Source: Planctomycetota bacterium
Lineage (GTDB): Bacteria; Planctomycetota; UBA1135; UBA2386
DNA length: 15,224 nucleotides
NCBI GenBank assembly: GCA_003235605.1
Contig: QJVU01000442.1
Span: 1-15,224, forward strand
Direction: 5' to 3'
The notes below the pieces were generated by a model that did no database searches, had not been told where the DNA came from, and saw only the letters and a list, made by a program, of their open reading frames with translations. Numbering within the stretch: the first letter of the stretch is position 1; each line of letters starts with the position of its first letter. Positions 8,086 through 14,924 of this stretch are shown here, one piece after another. The translations under genes were made by a program, and so were the position numbers.

Positions 8086-9183
8086 TTACTGGATCCTGAT
8101 CAGGCCGCCCTGGGTGGTCGTGAAGCTCCCAAGGGTGGGATCGTCCACGGCCCACTGCGTGAAGACCTCCACCCCGCTCAGGTTGCTGTTGTTGGGGATC
8201 CCTGCCGGGAAGCTGGCCTTGCCCACCGTCATGGTGCGGAAGAACGCGAACAGGATGTTGGTCTCCTCCCAGCAGTTGACGGCCGTGGTCAGCCCCAGGG
8301 AGGACAGGTTCACCGGCAGGCGCGTCGCATTGTCGAGGCGGTTGCTGGTGCCGAGGACCAGGAGCGCCTGCTTGCCGTTGGTTGGGCCACCGCTGAGATC
8401 GATCTGGAACGTGGTGTTGCCCGGTTTGGCCCCCCCACCGCTGCTGCCGATGATGGGAAAGACGCCACCGGTGCCGGCACAGGCCCTTCCGTACGGCAGC
8501 AGGTCACCGTTGTAGAACAGCTTCAGGACGTAGCCGCCGTTGCTCACCGAGGAGCCTGCGTGGCTGGCCGGCGGATCGTTGGTCGTGCACGCACTCTTGG
8601 CCGGGAACACATAACGCATGCTGGCATCGGAGGTGAAGTCCATTCCCGTACCATTGCCACCGCCACAGCCGGTGTTGAACTCATAGCCGTTGTTCTGGGG
8701 GAACAGGTCCACGACCAACGGCCCGGTGCGAAGGAACAAGAACGGGGTCGAGAACGGCACTACGACGTTGAACTCCAGCGGGGCGGCCGAGTTCAACTTG
8801 TACAAGTCCATCTTGCCGCGAAAAACGGTCGTCAGATCCTTGCCGTGGTTGCTGGAGTACGTCGTGCTCACGGTGCTGAGGGTGTTCGGGCTCGACGAAA
8901 GCTGCACCCGCAACTCCTGCCAAGCGCGCTCCCGGACATTCACCAACGTCGTAGCGGTACGGGAACGAAACGCCAGGCCGGTGATCTGGCCTACGCTCAC
9001 CTGGGCGGCGTCAATGAGCTGTTGGTGCCGGATGTAGTTGGCGTAGCTGAAGGGAGTGGCGTAGGCCGAGCCGCCAGATTTCGTGCTGAAGGCGTTGGGA
9101 ACCACCACGGACTGTGCGAGCAGCGCCGTGGTGAACAGGCCCGGGACCAGAAGGGCCAGAGTGCATTGCTTGAGGATGTTCAT
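8086..9183 (-). CDS. Secreted protein with planctomycete-type C-terminal module
   Basis: 365 residues, function unknown. I chose the ATG at 9183 because it opens a clean signal peptide (MNILKQCTLALLVPGLFTT, then ALLAQS). The frame extends to 9234, but that start would lie almost at the predicted transcription start. The body is rich in Ser, Thr, Asn and Gly, as in extracellular proteins. The N-terminal half has strand-rich segments (QITGLAFRSRTATT, DLTTVFRGKMDLY). The C-terminal part has YGRACAGTGGVFPI, then FQIDLSGGPTNGKQALL, then IPNNSNLSGVEVFTQWAV. From memory, modules of this shape occur as large paralogous sets in some Planctomycetota; no Pfam name comes to mind. Seven cysteines suggest disulfides. 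It is probably extracellular or surface-exposed. No Shine-Dalgarno is visible. Confidence 0.88.
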   Translation of the reverse strand: MNILKQCTLALLVPGLFTTALLAQSVVVPNAFSTKSGGSAYATPFSYANYIRHQQLIDAAQVSVGQITGLAFRSRTATTLVNVRERAWQELRVQLSSSPNTLSTVSTTYSSNHGKDLTTVFRGKMDLYKLNSAAPLEFNVVVPFSTPFLFLRTGPLVVDLFPQNNGYEFNTGCGGGNGTGMDFTSDASMRYVFPAKSACTTNDPPASHAGSSVSNGGYVLKLFYNGDLLPYGRACAGTGGVFPIIGSSGGGAKPGNTTFQIDLSGGPTNGKQALLVLGTSNRLDNATRLPVNLSSLGLTTAVNCWEETNILFAFFRTMTVGKASFPAGIPNNSNLSGVEVFTQWAVDDPTLGSFTTTQGGLIRIQ

Positions 9184-9238
9184 CGTGTGTGGGGTCGAGA
9201 AAGGCAAAGCCGGGGAAGGGGCTTGGTAGGGCATGGGG

Positions 9239-9247
9239 CAGTATAGT
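9239..9247. promoter_or_regulatory. Putative bidirectional -10 region between secreted protein and glycosylase genes
   Basis: The 8-mer CAGTATAG plus one T carries TATACT on the minus strand (9240-9245) and TATAGT on the plus strand (9242-9247). Both are good -10 matches that overlap almost symmetrically. Predicted leaders are about 50 bases to the ATG at 9183 and about 20 bases to the ATG at 9275. The same 8-mer occurs at 14856-14863 in the other divergent gap. No good -35 is seen on either side. The site supports the shorter start chosen for both genes. Confidence 0.45.
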
Positions 9248-9274
9248 CATCGACCGGCGACCGGTTTGGTGGAT

Positions 9275-9973
9275 ATGGCCAGGGTCCTGGCGCAACTCCT
9301 GGATACCCTCGAACGCACCCATGGAAGGGTGCCCGCCGGCGGACCCGTACCTACGCACAGGGACCCTCTTGCGTGGGTACTGTGGGAGAACGTTGCCTAT
9401 CTCGTGAACGACGGCCGCCGGGCCAGGGCATTCGCGACCCTGAAGAAGCGCATCGGAGTCTCTGCCTCCGCAATCGCCGGCGCCTCGGACGAGGACCTGC
9501 TGGCGATCAGCGAGTTGGGCGGCATGCATCCCAATGCCCGGGTGGCGAAGCTCCGCAAGATTGCCGGGATCGTCCTGGAGCACGCCGGCGGAGATCTGGC
9601 CGCCGCAATCAGGAGCGGGACGCCGGCTCAGGCCAGGAGGCTGTTGAAGAGATTCCCGGGCATCGGCGATCCGGGTGCTGACAAGATCCTCCTGTTTGCC
9701 GGTGTCGAGCCTCGGGTGGCCCTGGATTCCAACGGACTGCGGGTGCTGCAGCGTCTGGGAGTTGCCCAGGAGTCCAAGAACTACGCTGCCAGCTACCGTT
9801 CCGCCCAAGCCGCGGCCGACCAGCAACTTCCGCCAAAACGCGGGCCGCGGGTGCGCGCCTACCAGCTGCTGCGACGGCACGGGCAGGAGGTCTGCAAGAA
9901 CAACCGCCCCCTCTGCGAGGAGTGTGCGATCGGGGGAGACTGCGCCTATTTCCGCTCCCGCGCCCACGGGTGA
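9275..9973 (+). CDS. Endonuclease III-like DNA glycosylase (HhH-GPD, 4Fe-4S), no catalytic Lys
   Basis: 232 residues. The HhH-GPD superfamily removes damaged or mismatched bases from DNA. The helix-hairpin-helix is FPGIGDPGADKILL (127-140). The catalytic Asp is Asp151 in VALDSNGLRVLQRLG. Four cysteines near the end (207, 214, 217, 223) have exactly the C-x6-C-x2-C-x5-C spacing of the EndoIII [4Fe-4S] cluster. The Lys120 position of E. coli Nth, 18 residues before the Asp, is Pro133 here. This suggests a glycosylase without beta-lyase activity, as in MutY-like branches, though it is much shorter than MutY and lacks its C-terminal domain. I prefer the ATG at 9275 (GGTGG just upstream); the ATG at 9233 would overlap the divergent promoter. 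It stands alone on its strand, divergent from the secreted protein gene. Confidence 0.9.
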   Translation: MARVLAQLLDTLERTHGRVPAGGPVPTHRDPLAWVLWENVAYLVNDGRRARAFATLKKRIGVSASAIAGASDEDLLAISELGGMHPNARVAKLRKIAGIVLEHAGGDLAAAIRSGTPAQARRLLKRFPGIGDPGADKILLFAGVEPRVALDSNGLRVLQRLGVAQESKNYAASYRSAQAAADQQLPPKRGPRVRAYQLLRRHGQEVCKNNRPLCEECAIGGDCAYFRSRAHG

Positions 9974-10052
9974 AAGCCGCCCTCGTCCTTCGGCAGTGGA
10001 GGATGGATCGCGCGCTGGCCCGTTCCCGGCTCCGGGCCGGCGGCAATCTCGC

Positions 10053-10058
10053 TATGAT
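10053..10058 (+). promoter_or_regulatory. Possible -10 element before the ARPP-1-like gene
   Basis: TATGAT matches the -10 consensus at five of six positions, in the 214-base gap between the glycosylase and the ARPP-1-like gene. It would give a leader of about 120 bases. No clear -35 accompanies it. The gap also holds a GC-rich imperfect hairpin (10015-10040) and two copies of TTGGACA (10140-10146 and 10157-10163). Confidence 0.25.
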
Positions 10059-10187
10059 CCGGGTCGCCCCCACAGCTGCCTCTGCTCGTGGTCCGCTCGC
10101 CCTGCTGTTTGCGGGAGTATCCGGACCCTCTCCCGGGTCTTGGACACTTGTTCTTTTTGGACAGCAGCTTCACGAGGAGAGACGCAG

Positions 10188-11414
10188 ATGAAAGAAGTCA
10201 CTTTGTTTGGAGTACTGGCCTTCGTGCTCCTGGGGATCCTGGCGGGCATGGTCGCCTGTTTTGGCGACGCTGGCGGAGCGAATGCCTCTGACGGCATCTC
10301 CGCAACCGGCAGGAGCACCAACCCTGACACCGACTCTGAGGAGGGGCGGAGGTCCTCTGCAACAGCGACCGTGCCCGGGGGCGACCTGAGGGTCTCCGGT
10401 CCCTTCGCGCACAGGAACCTGGAGATCTACCTTCTCAACGGCATGGAACAGACAAAGCCCGAGCGGGAGATCCTGACCCTCGAGGAGGCGCTGCAGCAGG
10501 GCAAGGCCGTCGTGCACGAGACCAACACCGTCAACCAGCTGACGGTGGAGAACCTGAGCCCGGACACTGACGTCTACGTTCAGGCCGGAGACATCGTTCA
10601 GGGCGGGAAGCAGGACCGGGTGCTTGCAGTGGACTTGATGCTGTCGCCGAAATCGGGACAGGTGCCCATCAACTCCTACTGTGTCGAGCAGGGACGCTGG
10701 GGAACGCGGAACGACCCGGTCCCACAGCTCCTGAATCTCGTCGCACAGTCCGCAGATGTGGGAGCGCAGCAGCTCGGCACGGGAGGCTACGGAGCGACGC
10801 CGGCGTCGCGGGTCACCCGCTTCGACATCTCTTCCAACTGTCTGTCGTCGCTGGACCTCAAGCGGACGGTGAAGATTGCCGAAGCGCCAGAACTGGCCCA
10901 GAACGAGGTCTGGTCGAAGGTTGCCGCCCAGCAGGCCCAGCTGACCGACAACCTCGGTGTCGACGTGCGTTCATCCGTTTCTGATTCCAGCCTCCAACTG
11001 ACGTTGAACGGCAAGGCAGTCGAGGCCGCGACCGGCGAGTACACCAAGGCGCTGTCCAAGGTCATCGACGGCAAGGACGACGTGCTCGGCTTCGCCGCCG
11101 TGGTCAACGGCAAGATCGTGAGCGCCGATGTGTATGGATCCACCGCCCTGTTTCAGAAACTCTGGAACAAGCTCCTGACCGCCAGCGCGGTGGAGGCGGT
11201 CGCCGAGCAGAAGGAAGGCAAGACGAGCGACCCGATCGGCGCCGAGAAGGTAAAGGCCTTCCTGGCCGATGTGAGGCCCGACCAGTCGAAGATCAAGGAC
11301 GTCACGGGCCGCGTGCAGCTGGTACGGTGCGAGGGCAAGAGCAACTGGTTCTTCGAGACCCGGGACCGGGACAACGGTACCGCCTGGCTGCACCGGAACT
11401 ACCTGCCGAAGTAG
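10188..11414 (+). CDS. Probable lipoprotein with ARPP-1-like domain (DUF6569-like)
   Basis: 408 residues. The ATG at 10188 is fixed by a strong Shine-Dalgarno (GAGGAGA, 7 bases upstream) and a membrane signal (VTLFGVLAFVLLGILAGMVAC, with Cys24 a plausible lipid site). The frame is open far upstream but that part lies in the glycosylase gene. A low-complexity Ser/Thr/Gly/Glu linker (about 25-65) leads to a domain at about 70-190: SGPFAHRNLEIYLLNG, LTLEEALQQGKAVV, VENLSPDTDVYVQAGD, GGKQDRVL (139-146) and VPINSYCVEQGRW (159-171). I recognise this as the ARPP-1 domain, whose name records association with ADP-ribosylglycohydrolases and rhodanese/phosphatase-superfamily proteins. Its biochemistry is not established to my knowledge. 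Family identity is from memory. A C-terminal part (about 210-400) is less familiar. It converges on the transporter gene with an 11-base gap. Confidence 0.88.
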   Translation: MKEVTLFGVLAFVLLGILAGMVACFGDAGGANASDGISATGRSTNPDTDSEEGRRSSATATVPGGDLRVSGPFAHRNLEIYLLNGMEQTKPEREILTLEEALQQGKAVVHETNTVNQLTVENLSPDTDVYVQAGDIVQGGKQDRVLAVDLMLSPKSGQVPINSYCVEQGRWGTRNDPVPQLLNLVAQSADVGAQQLGTGGYGATPASRVTRFDISSNCLSSLDLKRTVKIAEAPELAQNEVWSKVAAQQAQLTDNLGVDVRSSVSDSSLQLTLNGKAVEAATGEYTKALSKVIDGKDDVLGFAAVVNGKIVSADVYGSTALFQKLWNKLLTASAVEAVAEQKEGKTSDPIGAEKVKAFLADVRPDQSKIKDVTGRVQLVRCEGKSNWFFETRDRDNGTAWLHRNYLPK

Positions 11415-11425
11415 GCTCGGGATTC

Positions 11426-12673
11426 CTAGATCACCAGATACCCCACCGCCAGCAAGGCCATCAACACGATGCAGCCCTTCGAGACCAGCCGCATGGCCTC
11501 GGAGGGCCTCGAGCCCTCAGGCATTTCCTCACCGTAGACGGCGCGGTGGTTCAGGATCGCGAGGACCGGTGCAGTGAGGAAAGAGAGCGTCGTGGCCAGG
11601 TCGACGAGAGCCTTCAGGGCACCGAGGAACTGCTGGATGATCGTGAGGGCCCCCAGTGCAATCAGCCCCAGGTAGATCCAGTAGGTGGACCGCCTCGCCA
11701 GCGACCCCTCGGTGTCCGGCTCCTCGGGACCGCGGAAACGGTCATGCAGGCTGGTCAGCACCCGCGGAAAGCCGTCCACCACCGCCAAAGTGGTGGAGAA
11801 CATCACCGTGAGGGCAGAGACCGAGATCAGCACGCGGCTCCAGCCTCCCAGCGTCTCGGCGTAGAGGTCGATCACCTGGGCGGCGAAGGCCACCGCGCTC
11901 CCGGCAGGCTCGCGGCCAGACATCACTGCGGCCCCCAGGAACATGAAACAGAACGCCAGCAGGGCGGTGCCGATGTAGCCGATGCGGAAGTCCAGGAGGG
12001 ACTCCCTCACGGTCGGAGCGTGGCCTGAGTCCCTGCGTCGGGCGATGGTCCAGAGCGAGTGCCAGACTGCGACGTCGATGGCGGAGGGCATCCAGCCCAC
12101 CAGCCCCGCCAGGAAAGTCGGCTCCCACTTCTTGGGCATCAGGTCGACCTGGCTCCATTCGATGCGCGGCAATGCCAGCGCCGTGGCCACGAACGTGGAC
12201 AGTGTCAGGATCGCCACGGTCACCTTGATCACCCGGTCCAACCAGCGAAACCCGCCGACGCCGAGGATGCCGGCACAAACAGCGATCAGCAGGACGGCAA
12301 ACCAGATCGTCGGAAGTTGCAGGTGGAAGGTGATCTCGAAGGTGATCTTCGCCAGGGCGGCGGTCACCAGGGAGACCGCTGCCAGCACCGTGAACATCAC
12401 GCCCACGGTCACCAGACCGTAGATCCCCAGCGCCCACCTTCCCTGGCGGCGGTAGCCTTCCAGCAGGCTCGTGCCGGTGGCCGCTGCGTAGCGTGGACCG
12501 AAGGAAAAGGCGGGGTACTTGACCGCGTTGGCGGCGAGGATGACCAGCAGCATGCCCAGGCCGTAGACCGCGCCTGCGCGTGTGGATTGCACCAGATGGG
12601 AGACCCCCACTGCCGTGCCCGCGAACAACAGGCCCGGACCCAGCGCCTTCCAGAAGCTCTTCGGTTCGGTCAA
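11426..12673 (-). CDS. Nramp-related divalent-cation transporter lacking the DPGN motif
   Basis: 415-residue inner-membrane protein with about 11 hydrophobic segments and the Nramp/LeuT-like outline. TM1 reads GPGLLFAGTAVGVSHLVQST; aligned without gaps to canonical Nramps, the metal-binding DPGN is replaced by GVSH (23-26), so Asp and Asn become Gly and His. TM6 keeps the Met-Pro pair (Met195-Pro196) but has Ser where the usual MPH has His; a nearby Asp200 could be a substitute ligand. Nramps import Mn2+ or Fe2+ with protons, while some relatives carry Mg2+ or Al3+, so the ion here is uncertain. The start is TTG at 12673, overlapping the TGA stop of the PgsA-like gene (12670-12672), so translation is coupled. 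The gene ends 11 bases from the convergent ARPP-1-like gene. Confidence 0.88.
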   Translation of the reverse strand: MTEPKSFWKALGPGLLFAGTAVGVSHLVQSTRAGAVYGLGMLLVILAANAVKYPAFSFGPRYAAATGTSLLEGYRRQGRWALGIYGLVTVGVMFTVLAAVSLVTAALAKITFEITFHLQLPTIWFAVLLIAVCAGILGVGGFRWLDRVIKVTVAILTLSTFVATALALPRIEWSQVDLMPKKWEPTFLAGLVGWMPSAIDVAVWHSLWTIARRRDSGHAPTVRESLLDFRIGYIGTALLAFCFMFLGAAVMSGREPAGSAVAFAAQVIDLYAETLGGWSRVLISVSALTVMFSTTLAVVDGFPRVLTSLHDRFRGPEEPDTEGSLARRSTYWIYLGLIALGALTIIQQFLGALKALVDLATTLSFLTAPVLAILNHRAVYGEEMPEGSRPSEAMRLVSKGCIVLMALLAVGYLVI

Positions 12674-13275
12674 CGTCTTCGGAGCTGGCGGAAACCTGCG
12701 CGGACATAGGCCGCGGTGCTCAGGGTCACGATGGCGGTGATCAGCCAGATGGCTGGGGCCATCAGCGCGGTGCCAACGTCCGCCGTTATCAGCAGCAGCA
12801 GGACGAAGAGCAGCACACTGGCAACCTTGCCGTGAACCCGGTGAATGACCGCCACCTCGCCGATGCGGCCCTGCAGGACCAACCAGCCGATGCCCAGCAG
12901 CAGGTCCCGCCCCAGCAGGAGCACGAGGAACCAGATCGGAATCGGCACGAACGCCGGCTCCGCGCGCAGAGCGAAGAAGGTCACCAGGACCACCTGGAAG
13001 AGCTTGTCAGCGAAGGCATCGAGGGTGGCTCCCATCTGGCTCGCGAGCTTGAAGCGCCTCGCCAGCCAGCCGTCCAGGAGGTCCGACACCCCGATGCTGC
13101 AGAGCACCACCACTGCCCAGACCCGGTAGTCGGCCGTTGGCAGGTCCGCACTGGCAGCCTCCCGGCAGGCCCCTGCGACCATCACCCAGGCTGGCACCAG
13201 GGCAATGCGCAGACCGGTGACCAGGTTGGGCACCCACCAGGGAACCCGGCTCGAGCCGGCGTCGGGCTGTCCCAT
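12670..13275 (-). CDS. CDP-alcohol phosphatidyltransferase, PgsA-like
   Basis: 201-residue membrane enzyme that joins a CDP-linked lipid to an alcohol phosphate; PgsA makes phosphatidylglycerol phosphate from CDP-diacylglycerol and glycerol 3-phosphate. The full catalytic signature is present with exact spacing: Asp65-x2-Asp68-Gly69-x2-Ala72-Arg73-x8-Gly82-x3-Asp86-x3-Asp90. These aspartates bind two metal ions and the nucleotide. The segment before it (VPNLVTGLRIALVP) is the usual N-terminal interface helix. LGRDLLL matches the PgsA LGRE region. Six or so membrane segments fit the family. The acceptor cannot be proved from sequence, so I leave out a gene symbol. The start ATG has no clear Shine-Dalgarno. 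The lipoprotein gene ends 50 bases upstream and the transporter overlaps the stop, so a three-gene transcript is likely. Confidence 0.93.
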   Translation of the reverse strand: MGQPDAGSSRVPWWVPNLVTGLRIALVPAWVMVAGACREAASADLPTADYRVWAVVVLCSIGVSDLLDGWLARRFKLASQMGATLDAFADKLFQVVLVTFFALRAEPAFVPIPIWFLVLLLGRDLLLGIGWLVLQGRIGEVAVIHRVHGKVASVLLFVLLLLITADVGTALMAPAIWLITAIVTLSTAAYVRAGFRQLRRR

Positions 13276-13325
13276 CGGGCACGAAGCCTATGCCGGCGCG
13301 CGCCCAGATGCCATTCTCTCTGCCT

Positions 13326-13652
13326 CTACTTCGTGGGCGCCGAGAACTCGGACCGCAGGATGAAATCCTCGGCGTAGCCGTGCACCAGGATCATCCCCGG
13401 CTCCAGGTCGACGACCTTGGTCTGCTTGTCCGGGAACGTGAAGGAGATCTTGCAGCCCGGCTTCGTGACCGTGACCGCCAGCCCGTCGCTGAAGATCGCC
13501 TTCTGGTCCGCAGAGAGGTTGTCGATCTCGGTGATCCGGCCGCGCACCACCGAGTAGCCGCTGATGCCGTCGACGTACGTACGGCTCGTCGTGGAGCAGG
13601 CCATGAGGGCGCTGACCAGAAGGAACAGGCCGAGGCGCAGGGTGTTCTTCAT
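13326..13652 (-). CDS. Small lipoprotein of unknown function
   Basis: 108 residues with a classical lipoprotein signal: Lys and Arg near the start, hydrophobic LGLFLLVSALMAC, and Cys19 in a good lipobox (LMAC) followed by STTSRT. The mature part is about 90 residues and looks strand-rich (YSVVRGRITEID, GLAVTVTKPGCKISFTF, VVDLEPGMILVHGY), perhaps a small beta-barrel or sandwich. A second cysteine lies in the mature part. I do not recognise the family. It sits 50 bases upstream of the PgsA-like gene on the same strand and 142 bases downstream of the thioredoxin-like gene. That 142-base gap holds no gene, only a weak 5-bp inverted repeat (13700-13713). Confidence 0.82.
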   Translation of the reverse strand: MKNTLRLGLFLLVSALMACSTTSRTYVDGISGYSVVRGRITEIDNLSADQKAIFSDGLAVTVTKPGCKISFTFPDKQTKVVDLEPGMILVHGYAEDFILRSEFSAPTK

Positions 13653-13794
13653 CTTCGTGTCGTGGTTCAGGTAGTTTGCCCGCGAACGAGGAGTTCGGCA
13701 GATCCACAGATCTTCCTTGAAGGTCTCCCAGGCACCGCTCGAAGGCGCGATGCCATCGTCTACTCGGCCAGGTTGTTTGGCGACGGCTACCTGA

Positions 13795-14811
13795 CTACTT
13801 CGCCCTCGACATCCTGTCCAGACGCGACTCGGCGATACGCGACGGTTCGGTCTTGGGGTACTTCTTCACGATGGACTGATAGAGCTTCACCGCCTGCTTG
13901 CGCTGGTAGGTGCTGTCGACCTTCTTCAGCTCCCGCTCCAGCGCGGTCTCGAGCTTGTCCCATGCGTTCTGTTCGGACTTGATCTTCTTGTCGAGGCGCA
14001 GCTGCTTGAGCTTCTCGTCCGCCCACGCCTGCAACTCCATGCCCAGGAACTCGGAACGCAACAACAGGAGTTGGCCGAACTGTCTTTCCGTCGGCACGAC
14101 GCCCAGGTCCTCCTCGACTGTTTTCTTGCGGAAGGCGGCGTAGGCCTCGACCTTCTCGCGCACGAACCTGGCGTCTTTGACCACGGCCTCGTCCTTGTCC
14201 TTCAGAAGCTTGGCCGCCGCCTGCCAAGCGCCACCGTAGGCACCGGCAACGTACGCGCTGCCCACTGCGGCCAGCTCCGGCTCCAGGTCCTTGCCCAACG
14301 CCACATCGAACACCCGACTCAGGAGCTTCTTCAGCACCCTCTCTGTCGGGATGTCGGTGGATACCACGCGACCATCCACATCCACGAGGAAGTACTTGGG
14401 GATCGCGAACTGGTCCTTCTCGAGGAAGGCCTTGAACGTCGCGTTGGATTGGTCCGAGCCGATCCAGAAACAGGCCTTTGCTTCTTTGATCAACTTGTCG
14501 TCCAGGTCACGGAACGACTCGTTGGAGATGGCGAGAACACGAAAGCCGGCCTCGAAGTGGCTCTCGTGGAGCTTCGACAAGTCGGCAACCTTGGCCATGA
14601 AGTCCTCACTGGTCGTCAGGAAGAACGCCAGCAACCACACCTTTCCCTTCAACGACGTGGTAGTCGGCACCTTCTCGTCGGTGTTCAACCAGCTCGTGGT
14701 CTTGAGCTCCGGAACCCAGTCATCCTTGAGTTCCTTCCAACCGTCCTGGGCCGGCAGGGCCAGACCGAGACCGAGCACACCGGTGAGCGAGAGCAACGAG
14801 TAGGCACGCAT
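13795..14811 (-). CDS. Secreted thioredoxin-fold protein without CxxC
   Basis: 338 residues. A signal peptide (LLSLTGVLGLGLALPAQ) is followed by a TlpA/AhpC-like thioredoxin fold at about 30-165. Marks are LKGKVWLLAFF, the FRVLAISNESF strand, and the cis-proline strand AIPKYFLVDVDGRVVS (Pro140). Aligning LLAFFLTTSEDF with the usual VNFWATWCGPC puts Ser-Glu-Asp-Phe (68-71) where Cys-x-x-Cys should be. The only cysteine (Cys114) lies elsewhere, so thiol redox activity is not expected; a binding or structural role is an inference. The C-terminal half (about 175-338) is helical and charged (KQLRLDKKIKSEQNAWDKL). It ends in a TPR-like stretch (YQSIVKKYPKTEPSRIAESR). The start has an excellent Shine-Dalgarno (AAGGAG, 14819-14824, spacing 7). 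The promoter is likely the CAGTATAG site at 14856. Confidence 0.87.
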   Translation of the reverse strand: MRAYSLLSLTGVLGLGLALPAQDGWKELKDDWVPELKTTSWLNTDEKVPTTTSLKGKVWLLAFFLTTSEDFMAKVADLSKLHESHFEAGFRVLAISNESFRDLDDKLIKEAKACFWIGSDQSNATFKAFLEKDQFAIPKYFLVDVDGRVVSTDIPTERVLKKLLSRVFDVALGKDLEPELAAVGSAYVAGAYGGAWQAAAKLLKDKDEAVVKDARFVREKVEAYAAFRKKTVEEDLGVVPTERQFGQLLLLRSEFLGMELQAWADEKLKQLRLDKKIKSEQNAWDKLETALERELKKVDSTYQRKQAVKLYQSIVKKYPKTEPSRIAESRLDRMSRAK

Positions 14812-14818
14812 GGATCTG

Positions 14819-14824
14819 CTCCTT
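14819..14824 (-). promoter_or_regulatory. Strong ribosome binding site of the thioredoxin-like gene
   Basis: Read on the minus strand this is AAGGAG, seven bases before the ATG at 14811. It fixes the start and is one of the three best Shine-Dalgarno sites in the window, with those before 7107 and 10188. Confidence 0.8.
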
Positions 14825-14855
14825 TGCCTTTGGGATGTGAAACCAGGATCTCGCC

Positions 14856-14864
14856 CAGTATAGC
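14856..14864. promoter_or_regulatory. Putative bidirectional -10 region between thioredoxin-like and beta-helix genes
   Basis: The same CAGTATAG 8-mer as at 9239-9246 lies in the middle of the 101-base or longer divergent gap. It gives TATACT on the minus strand (14857-14862) and TATAGC on the plus strand (14859-14864). Predicted leaders are about 40 bases to the minus ATG at 14811 and about 40-55 bases to the plus ATG at 14913 or 14925. No convincing -35 was found. Confidence 0.4.
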
Positions 14865-14924
14865 CCCTCGACTACGACCAACGGCCCAGGGGCCGGCGAC
14901 CGTATCGCCGCCATGATGCCATCC

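Noticed and set aside
9011..9967. A 318-codon minus-strand frame opposite the glycosylase
   Set aside because: It is antisense to the conserved HhH and FeS motifs and crosses the signal peptide region of the secreted protein; a shadow.
10015..10040. GC-rich hairpin after the glycosylase gene
   Set aside because: The stem is about 8 bp with a G-T pair, but no T tract follows and GC-rich DNA makes such stems often.
9675..10187. Upstream extension of the ARPP-1-like frame
   Set aside because: It lies in another frame of the glycosylase gene; the strong ribosome binding site and signal sequence fix the start at 10188.
10003..10191. A 62-codon frame whose stop overlaps the ARPP-1-like start (ATGA)
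   Set aside because: GGAGG touches its ATG with no spacing, the composition is not protein-like, and the overlap can be chance.
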